Shown here: one piece after another, positions 25,334-30,808 of the stretch | How positions within the stretch are numbered: position 1 is the first letter of the stretch | Layout: each line of letters opens with the position of its first letter | Virus record (IMG/VR): IMGVR_UViG_3300047373_000661 | Span: 1 to 30,808 of that record | Strand: one strand, 5' to 3' | Length of the DNA stretch: 30,808 bases | Source: a virus | Position numbers and translations under genes: made by a program | Notes under the pieces: model-generated | What the model saw: only the letters and a program-made list of their open reading frames with translations | What the model was told of the DNA's origin: nothing | Databases searched by the model: none

Positions 25334-25951
25334 TTACACTATTGGGCAAGAACCTTTAGAACAAAGAATTTCTGTTACTATTTGGTTTATTCTAGTATAA
25401 TCAAATATTTGTGGTGCTTTACCTTCTTTAATTATTTCATGCATATATGAGCCTGGGTTAGAAGGTGTTGAAACAAAATCCCAACATAATAATTCAAAAT
25501 CATCTTGCACTTCCATTACCCCACCTATATCTTGTAATGAACCCATACCTCTAGAAGAAACACCAACTGTTACTCCATTTTTAATAAGTTCTTTTAAAAT
25601 ATTACCAGAAGGGGTTGGTAAAATTTCTATTTTACCTAAAATATTATCTCCATCCCACCAATAATCACTAATAAGATGAGAAACATTTTTTAAATTAACA
25701 ACCGAAGATTCTGGGTGGTCTAATTCTCCCATTGAACGTCTTTGTTCAATAAGTTCATTATACTTATCCATTTCTCTATCCCATAAATCTTTAGAATAAT
25801 AACGGCCATTACCGTTTTTTACTTCAGCAGTAGCTAAAACGCCTTCAACCATTAAATTTCCATTTTCCTTACTTATGTTTTCCGTTAGTTGGGAAGGTGA
25901 AATTTTAACAGTATGAGTTTCTATAAGTAATTGTTTGTTACTCATTTTCAT
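25334..25951 (-). CDS. 21: Prohead core protease gp21
   Basis: Serine protease (U9/S78-type, herpes-assemblin fold family) that digests the scaffold and trims capsid proteins after prohead assembly. The expected catalytic pair is visible: His79 in GELDHPE and a serine at 132/133 in GVSSRG. The segment around NGNGRYYSKDLWDREMDKY (about 46-64) is also typical of the family. The 205-residue length is close to T4 gp21 (about 212). Two candidate ATGs lie two codons apart (25951 and 25945); both overlap the end of the upstream gene, by 14 or 8 bases, so translation is probably coupled. It sits upstream of gp22 and gp23 as in T4. The C-terminus carries two cysteines of unknown meaning. Identification is confident. 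Confidence 0.93.
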   Translation of the reverse strand: MKMSNKQLLIETHTVKISPSQLTENISKENGNLMVEGVLATAEVKNGNGRYYSKDLWDREMDKYNELIEQRRSMGELDHPESSVVNLKNVSHLISDYWWDGDNILGKIEILPTPSGNILKELIKNGVTVGVSSRGMGSLQDIGGVMEVQDDFELLCWDFVSTPSNPGSYMHEIIKEGKAPQIFDYTRINQIVTEILCSKGSCPIV

Positions 25952-27320
25952 CTACCATTTCTTGTCTTTTATATGCTTTACCACAAGATTTTTCGTAAAT
26001 CTTTTCCATTTTAGCTTTTCTTTTTTCTAAAAGCTTAATTTCTCTCTGCATATCTTTCATTTTCTTTTTATCAATTAATTCTTTAAGATTATCATCTTCA
26101 TTAATTGAATCTACTCTATTGATTTTTTCATCAATATGATTATGTAAAAATTCAAGTTGAGCTTCCATCTTTGTAATTTCAGCAGCTTTTCCTATTTCAG
26201 CTAATTTGGTTTCGATATTTTCTTTTTTCATTTTTTTCTTTTTCTTGTCTTTAAGAGCTTTTTCCATTGATTCTTCTTTATCCCCATCTCCATCTACATC
26301 TGGGTAATCTGGTCTTGCTTCTTCTTCCATACCTGCTGCTTCTTGAGATGCTTCAATTGCTGCTTGTCTAGCTTCTTCTACATCTTTTTCTTTTTCTTCA
26401 GAATAGATAGTGTCATTGTATTGTGATTCTTCATCTACTGGTTGTGATTCCATACCTGCTTGAGTTTCAAAATCATCTAATCCTTCTTCTTTAAGCATTT
26501 GGTTAATTACTTCACCTGACATAGCAGCCAAACTATTAGGATTACCTGATCCTACAACATAATTTTCACTAATTAAGTTTTGAACGTGTTCTTTAACTAC
26601 TTGCCAGTTATTATCAGAATCTTTTAATTTATCACTAAATCCACTACCTCCATATGTGTTACCATCATTTACTTGAGGAGTACCTAAACCAGCTGCTTCC
26701 GTTTGATAACCTAAACCATCAACACCAAATTGACCATTTTTAACATAGTGCATTGGGTCTTTAGCTAAGTTAGCAATTACTTTAGCTTGAGCTTCTTCTA
26801 ATGTTAATTTTGGATTATTTTTTACTTCAGCATAAATACCAACTTGTAATTCTTGAGCATTAACATTGTTAATATTATCTACTTTAGGTGAATAATCATA
26901 ATTTCTTGAAGCTATATTTTCAACACCATCAGAAACATTTTTATATTGACCATAAGACCCATTTTCAATTTCAAATTTATATTTAGGATCAGCAGATACT
27001 TTTTCTTCTTGTTCCTTAGTATTAGATTTTAAATCATTATTTACTATTGGGTTTAATGATTTTTCTCCTGCTTCTGTTAAAAAATTATTAAATTTAGTTT
27101 CCCAGCTTTCTTTTTCTCTACCTTCTATTGTATTGATTGGTTTCATATCAATATAGTTTTCATTTATTACACTTCTTTTTTTCAAGATATATGTAGCTTG
27201 ATCATAAGTAGCTGCTTTATTAATCATATCAGGAAACTTTCTTTTAGCTTCCTTTAAGAATACACCTTTATGGCCTTTTCCTTCTTTGATTAAATTGTAT
27301 TGTTCTTGTAATGTTTTCAT
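25938..27320 (-). CDS. Putative prohead-core/scaffold-associated protein (460 aa)
   Basis: An acidic, coiled-coil-rich protein directly upstream of the protease gene, with which it overlaps by 14 bases. Residues 1-60 are basic and helical; 60-290 are polar with Asn/Gly-rich segments; 300-340 are Glu/Ala-rich; then a DVDGDGDKEE stretch (341-350) resembles a calcium-binding DxDGDG loop; it is followed by a lysine run and a long charged coiled coil (365-445). Its composition matches that of phage internal scaffold proteins. No enzyme motif is seen. Location and composition suggest a prohead-core component processed by gp21, but no family assignment can be made from the sequence alone. Confidence 0.75.
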   Translation of the reverse strand: MKTLQEQYNLIKEGKGHKGVFLKEAKRKFPDMINKAATYDQATYILKKRSVINENYIDMKPINTIEGREKESWETKFNNFLTEAGEKSLNPIVNNDLKSNTKEQEEKVSADPKYKFEIENGSYGQYKNVSDGVENIASRNYDYSPKVDNINNVNAQELQVGIYAEVKNNPKLTLEEAQAKVIANLAKDPMHYVKNGQFGVDGLGYQTEAAGLGTPQVNDGNTYGGSGFSDKLKDSDNNWQVVKEHVQNLISENYVVGSGNPNSLAAMSGEVINQMLKEEGLDDFETQAGMESQPVDEESQYNDTIYSEEKEKDVEEARQAAIEASQEAAGMEEEARPDYPDVDGDGDKEESMEKALKDKKKKKMKKENIETKLAEIGKAAEITKMEAQLEFLHNHIDEKINRVDSINEDDNLKELIDKKKMKDMQREIKLLEKRKAKMEKIYEKSCGKAYKRQEMVDENE

Positions 27321-27324
27321 ATTT

Positions 27325-27564
27325 TTAATTTTCTAACAATGTATCAATGTCTTTTAAATAATCTTTAATTAAATCCGTTCCAAATACTACAGAATAACTT
27401 TTTGGTTCATCCTGTCTATAATATTTTATTGTTGCAATTTTAGCTTGTCTTAATTTTTTTATAAGAACATCTAAATTGTTTTCTATTTCATCAAAGGCGT
27501 CAATACGGCTTTGTTGAAATTTTTCTAATTTGTCTTCTTCTTCCTTAATTCTCCTATTATTCAT
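27325..27564 (-). CDS. Small coiled-coil protein of the capsid cassette (79 aa)
   Basis: A small charged helical protein beginning MNNRRIKEEEDKLEKFQQSR, likely a coiled coil over residues 5-45, with no recognised family. An in-frame ATG lies further upstream at 27627, giving 100 residues, but that start would overlap the end of the 525-aa gene by 47 bases and place the conserved intergenic motif inside the coding region. The start at 27564 leaves a normal gap and removes an N-terminal extension of unlike composition, so I prefer it. The size is similar to T4 gp67 (about 80 aa), a prohead-core protein in the same neighbourhood, but no sequence match can be claimed by eye. Confidence 0.65.
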   Translation of the reverse strand: MNNRRIKEEEDKLEKFQQSRIDAFDEIENNLDVLIKKLRQAKIATIKYYRQDEPKSYSVVFGTDLIKDYLKDIDTLLEN

Positions 27565-27565
27565 G

Positions 27566-27575
27566 TTATAAATAT
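27566..27575 (-). promoter_or_regulatory. ATATTTATAA intergenic motif upstream of the small coiled-coil gene
   Basis: A copy of the nine-member motif lies only one base from the ATG at 27564 and between the stop of the 525-aa gene and that ATG. If it is a promoter, the transcript would be leaderless for this small gene or would serve the next gene (460 aa). Confidence 0.4.
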
Positions 27576-27580
27576 TAACC

Positions 27581-29158
27581 TTATTTCCAAAGTTTACGAA
27601 CTGGTAGAGTTGATGGGGGTTGAACATAAGTACCTTTTTTGTTTTTAGGTACTAATTTATATTTAAATGCTTTTACATAATAATTATCATTAACTCCATC
27701 TGGACCTGCTTTTGGACCTGGACCTAATGTTGCTCCAGGATCTTTACCTTCCTGTACTGGTACTACTCTATTACTATTAAACTTCTTAACAGTATTACCA
27801 TCAAATCTAACCCATGTTTTATCTTTTTCTACTTTTACTACTGAACCGGTTCCATATAAAGTACCATCAGGTTCTTTAACATGTACTAAGTCAATCATTT
27901 CATCAATATTAACATCATCTTCTTCATAATATCCTAATGATCTACCTCCAGCTGAAAAATTTTCATTCATATCATAATCATTAAGCTGTTTTGTGATTTT
28001 ATATAAACGACCTTCTAATTTATTTAATTGGTTACCATAATAATCAGCTATTTCACCTCCTTCTGGTTCAGCTTCTTGCTCCATGTCTCTATATAATTGA
28101 GCAATTTCATCTTCTAAATCAGCTTTCATACCTCTTAATGTTAAAGCTTCATCATAATCAATTCTTTCCTTTATAAATTCACCAAATTTATTTTCATAAC
28201 TAAAGTCTTCATCTATAAAATCATCTGATACAGCAAATAATTGAACTTTACCATTTTTCATGTCTGTAATTTCAATGTCTTCTAGATCATATCTTTTCTC
28301 TAACTGCTGACCTACTTTTTCCATAACTTCCATTGCAGCCATAGCACCTAATCTTCTAAGCTGACCTGACATTGTTTCTTTACCATATGCTATTGCTGCT
28401 CCTGGTGGTGTAGGGTACTCCATAAATACTCTTAAAAAGTTAGGATTATTTTTATCTTTAACATATCTAGGTTTTGTTAATTTATCTACTCCTCTAACAT
28501 ATGCTTTACTTTCATTTTGTGTAAATAATTTTTGCATATTTAACAAAACATCTTTTCTTACTTTATAAGGTAAATCATAGATAACCTTCATAGCAAATTC
28601 TTCTCTGCTTATAGCTTGAGCTAAGTCAGCTAATTGGTCTTCAACTTGTTGTGGACTTGGTATTGCAAGTTCATCAACTTTTTTCTTTTTCTTTTTTTTA
28701 GGTATTCTAAAAGCATATGGTGTCAAGTAAGCACCAGCTGCCCCTGACATAGATACTTCATCCATATCACCTTCACCTATTCTAGTTATATTTTTATATT
28801 CGTCTGGGTATTCGTTTCTAAGATGTGTTCTTATTTTATTTCTTAATTTACGAGCTTCATCATAAATTTCTCTGAATTTTTTATCGTCTTTAGTTTTAAC
28901 ATAAACTCTTTTAGCTACATCAACTAAATCATCCATTTCATCATAAAGTTTATCAAAGCCGGGTAATTGAGTTATTTTCCAACTTACTGCTCCTGTTTCT
29001 GGATTGATTTGAGTAATAGTAGATTTTCTTGTTCCATCATCACTGTAAGTAACTTGACCAACCTCAAATTTCTTTTTAGGTATTCCTAATTCTTTTTCTG
29101 CATCGTCAGAAGATGCAGTTTTGGACATTTCAGTAAGTTTAAACTTGTACTTTGCCAT
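27581..29158 (-). CDS. Putative prohead-core or capsid-internal protein (525 aa)
   Basis: A 525-residue soluble protein of unknown function in the portal-to-protease interval. Visible features: an N-terminal charged helical region (about 65-125); a Gly/Ala motif [13 protein letters not shown] at about 138-150, of a kind I associate with structural proteins of environmental T4-like phages; a run of seven lysines at 154-160; a mixed central domain (about 165-330); an acidic coiled stretch (about 335-400); and a small beta-rich C-terminal domain (about 420-470, with [19 protein letters not shown]). No enzymatic motif is evident. T4 gp67 and gp68 are far smaller, so if this fills their place it is greatly enlarged. 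It may be cleaved by the gp21 protease during maturation, as core proteins are in T4, but that is inference. Confidence 0.75.
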   Translation of the reverse strand: MAKYKFKLTEMSKTASSDDAEKELGIPKKKFEVGQVTYSDDGTRKSTITQINPETGAVSWKITQLPGFDKLYDEMDDLVDVAKRVYVKTKDDKKFREIYDEARKLRNKIRTHLRNEYPDEYKNITRIGEGDMDEVSMSGAAGAYLTPYAFRIPKKKKKKKVDELAIPSPQQVEDQLADLAQAISREEFAMKVIYDLPYKVRKDVLLNMQKLFTQNESKAYVRGVDKLTKPRYVKDKNNPNFLRVFMEYPTPPGAAIAYGKETMSGQLRRLGAMAAMEVMEKVGQQLEKRYDLEDIEITDMKNGKVQLFAVSDDFIDEDFSYENKFGEFIKERIDYDEALTLRGMKADLEDEIAQLYRDMEQEAEPEGGEIADYYGNQLNKLEGRLYKITKQLNDYDMNENFSAGGRSLGYYEEDDVNIDEMIDLVHVKEPDGTLYGTGSVVKVEKDKTWVRFDGNTVKKFNSNRVVPVQEGKDPGATLGPGPKAGPDGVNDNYYVKAFKYKLVPKNKKGTYVQPPSTLPVRKLWK

Positions 29159-30002
29159 TTGCTACTTGAATTTCTTTTACTAGTTCATAATATTGTAACA
29201 AATCAACTAAATTATCATTATCAATTTTATCTGTTTTATCTAATTCAGTTAATAATTTTGCTACTTCATTTATTTTAATTTTAGTAGCTTTATCTTTTAT
29301 ATTTTTAGATTGTTCAGCTAAAATATCTTTTAATAAATTTACTTTTTTATTATAAAATTCTCTTAAAGCTGGAGTAGAATCAATTGAATATATAAATTCT
29401 TTAAGTATTTCTTTTTGTTCTTTACTTAAATTATCATACTTATCATTAAATTTTTCTAATAATACTCTATATGTGATTTGTCTTAAATCCTTATCGTATC
29501 CTGTAAATTCTTCAATTAACTGATCTTTAGGTTTAGATATTGGTTGTTTTGTTAGAAATTCTAATAAAGTAACTTTATTGTTATTTATTTGGTTTATATC
29601 AGTAACTTCTTTAGTATTATAACTTTCTATTAAAGTATAAACAGAAGCAATTTCTTTATAATTCTTTATTTTAGAACCAAAGAAAGATTCTAAATTATAA
29701 TATTTTTTAATTTCATTAATTAAACTATATTTTTGCCTTTTTAAGGAAGTTCTATTAAACTTTTTAGAATTTTCAAGAATTGTTGATATTAATGAATTTG
29801 CTTTACCTTCAGATATAACTTTAGATTTTAGAATTGATTCATATAACTTGTATTCTCTACCCAACCCTGTTTTTACAAAGTATTTTTTAAGTAAATCGAT
29901 TGCGGGAGAATCATCACCTTTTAAAGTATCAGCAGTTATTTGCCTAACTAGTAATTCAAATAATATACCAGTATTTTTATACTTAGAATGTTTTATTTTC
30001 AT
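29139..30002 (-). CDS. Capsid-region protein of unknown function (287 aa)
   Basis: I do not recognise a characterised family. The protein starts [20 protein letters not shown] and is almost wholly predicted alpha-helical, lysine-rich and without cysteine, signal peptide or membrane segment. It sits between the portal and protease genes, where T4 carries the small prohead-core genes 67 and 68, so a role in the prohead core or scaffold is a reasonable inference from position only. It overlaps the next gene by 20 bases, which suggests coupled translation. An intergenic ATATTTATAA motif precedes its ATG, so it may begin its own late transcript. The ATG is chosen because the upstream intergenic stretch is non-coding A/T-rich sequence after the portal stop. 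Confidence 0.75.
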   Translation of the reverse strand: MKIKHSKYKNTGILFELLVRQITADTLKGDDSPAIDLLKKYFVKTGLGREYKLYESILKSKVISEGKANSLISTILENSKKFNRTSLKRQKYSLINEIKKYYNLESFFGSKIKNYKEIASVYTLIESYNTKEVTDINQINNNKVTLLEFLTKQPISKPKDQLIEEFTGYDKDLRQITYRVLLEKFNDKYDNLSKEQKEILKEFIYSIDSTPALREFYNKKVNLLKDILAEQSKNIKDKATKIKINEVAKLLTELDKTDKIDNDNLVDLLQYYELVKEIQVANGKVQV

Positions 30003-30017
30003 TAAAAATATATTTAT

Positions 30018-30027
30018 TTATAAATAT
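30018..30027 (-). promoter_or_regulatory. ATATTTATAA intergenic motif upstream of the 287-aa gene
   Basis: The coding strand reads ATATTTATAA, ending 15 bases before the ATG at 30002. It is one of nine copies of a motif found between genes of the head and tail modules. It may be a late-promoter element; see the finding on this motif. Confidence 0.45.
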
Positions 30028-30034
30028 GTACAAA

Positions 30035-30808
30035 TTAGTTACTCTTCAACTGAGATTCATCTAATAGTTTAGAATCGTCTTTATCTTCTTCAAAGATTAA
30101 CTTTTTCTTATTTAAGGATTTAAAAATATCCTTATTCTTTAAGAAAGTCACTTGTGGACTCTCAAATTCTGAAAGTGGTCTACTACCCTCATTTTTGTCA
30201 GTGTCTTTCATTCTTTTAACACCTAACGGATCTTTACCAAAATTATTATCTTGTTTACCTCTATTAGTAATACTATCTACAGGTCTTCCTGCTTTGGGAT
30301 CATCATATTTTTCCGGTTCAGGTACATTACCTGGTTCAGCGTACATTCTGCCTTTACCATATAATGAAGCTAAATCATGAGGTGTACCATATGATTTACC
30401 AGTAGTAACAGGATCATTACCTTCCGCTTTAATTTGGTCTAATCTAAATTGTCGTTTAGCATCCTCTCTAGCTAAATCTCTGTATTCATCATATTGGTCT
30501 TCACTAAAGTGATAAATGTTATGATAAATCCAATCAGATGGTACTAAACCTTGTTCCAATAAAGTACCAGCTAATTCAGCTTTTGATTTCAGTAATTCAA
30601 TTCTTTCTTGATCATAAATTATCGATGGTGTAGTCATTGATAATTCAAAATTTGTCATATTTTCGGCTGTATAACCTTGAGTGTATAAATGAACTAATGC
30701 AATTTTATTTAATTCAGATAATACAATTCTTTGTATTCTATCTATTGTACGAGCAAATCTAATATCTTCAGCAGCTAGTGTAGCTTTACCTTCAACATTT
30801 TCATCATA
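30035..30808 (-). CDS. 20: Portal protein gp20, C-terminal part (partial at right edge)
   Basis: The portal forms the dodecameric ring at the capsid vertex through which DNA is packaged and to which the neck binds. The frame is open to the window edge: reading upstream of the in-frame ATG at 30658 adds 50 codons with no stop, so that ATG is internal and 257 C-terminal residues are visible (T4 gp20 has about 520). The added part reads KATLAAEDIRFARTIDRIQR, a conserved portal segment, followed by a helical region with TPSIIYDQERIELLKSKAEL typical of T4-type portals. The last 130 residues are polar, rich in K, D and G, and probably flexible. It is the first gene of the head cassette, directly upstream of capsid-region genes as in T4 (20-67-68-21-22-23). 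Identification is confident; the N-terminus lies outside the window. Confidence 0.93.
   Translation of the reverse strand, partial: YDENVEGKATLAAEDIRFARTIDRIQRIVLSELNKIALVHLYTQGYTAENMTNFELSMTTPSIIYDQERIELLKSKAELAGTLLEQGLVPSDWIYHNIYHFSEDQYDEYRDLAREDAKRQFRLDQIKAEGNDPVTTGKSYGTPHDLASLYGKGRMYAEPGNVPEPEKYDDPKAGRPVDSITNRGKQDNNFGKDPLGVKRMKDTDKNEGSRPLSEFESPQVTFLKNKDIFKSLNKKKLIFEEDKDDSKLLDESQLKSN

Noticed and set aside
27565-27627. Upstream ATG at 27627 as start of the small coiled-coil gene
   Set aside because: It would overlap the 525-aa gene by 47 bases and put the intergenic motif inside coding sequence; the ATG at 27564 fits better.
12720-30027. Reading the TATAAATA strings as plus-strand T4-type late promoters
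   Set aside because: There are no plus-strand genes to transcribe; antisense use cannot be excluded but placement upstream of minus-strand starts points to the other orientation.
30656-30658. ATG as start of a separate 207-aa protein
   Set aside because: The frame continues upstream to the window edge with conserved portal sequence, so this Met is internal to gp20.
1-30808. tRNA genes, CRISPR arrays, insertion sequences, integrase or attachment sites
   Set aside because: No cloverleaf-like segment, regular spaced repeats, transposase or integrase motifs were seen; gaps are too short to hold them.

Overview
The window is one continuous, AT-rich stretch of a tailed-phage genome related to T4 (marine/environmental T4-superfamily type). 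Every gene I can support lies on the minus strand, so transcription runs from the right edge to the left and the gene order below is given that way. Hallmarks are recognisable T4-type portal (gp20), prohead protease (gp21), scaffold (gp22), major capsid (gp23), sheath (gp18), tube (gp19), gp26-like protein, UvsX, gp32, RNase H and gp41. Start codons lack a clear Shine-Dalgarno sequence and have A/T-rich leaders. That, with the low G+C, would suit a Bacteroidota host, but the host is inference only.

Head module (30808 to about 19000): the portal C-terminus runs off the right edge. It is followed by three large or mid-size capsid-region proteins of uncertain role plus a small coiled coil, then gp21, a very acidic gp22 and gp23, then a strong terminator. 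Next come neck and tail-completion genes (gp13-like, gp14-like, gp15-like) and an 82-aa small protein. Tail module (18615 to 5794): sheath, tube, a second strong terminator, a gp26-like tail-assembly protein that appears to continue by a programmed ribosomal frameshift into a downstream frame, the tape measure, a 69-aa protein, a tube-initiator/baseplate-like protein, a LysM baseplate protein, a 1220-aa hub with a C-terminal M15 zinc peptidase, and a 217-aa structural protein. Replication/recombination module (5758 to 1): a compact family A DNA polymerase, an unknown 155-aa protein, a cysteine-free gp32, UvsX, the FEN-like 5'-3' exonuclease (Rnh) and the 5' part of the gp41 helicase, which is cut by the left edge.

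The most interesting observations are: (1) a seven-T slippery site at the end of the gp26-like gene, from which the +1/-2 frame stays open for 108 more codons and ends just before the tape measure, the layout of a tail-assembly chaperone G/GT pair; (2) a ten-base motif, ATATTTATAA on the coding strand, found nine times between genes, near start codons of head and tail genes; it is the reverse complement of the T4 late-promoter core; (3) a long hairpin followed by an A/U-rich leader in front of gene 32, like the T4 gene 32 autoregulatory operator in layout; (4) a family A polymerase in a T4-like replication cluster; (5) a hub fused to an M15 peptidase in place of the T4 gp5 lysozyme. No tRNA, CRISPR array, insertion sequence or integrase was seen, and no intergenic gap exceeds about 130 bases.
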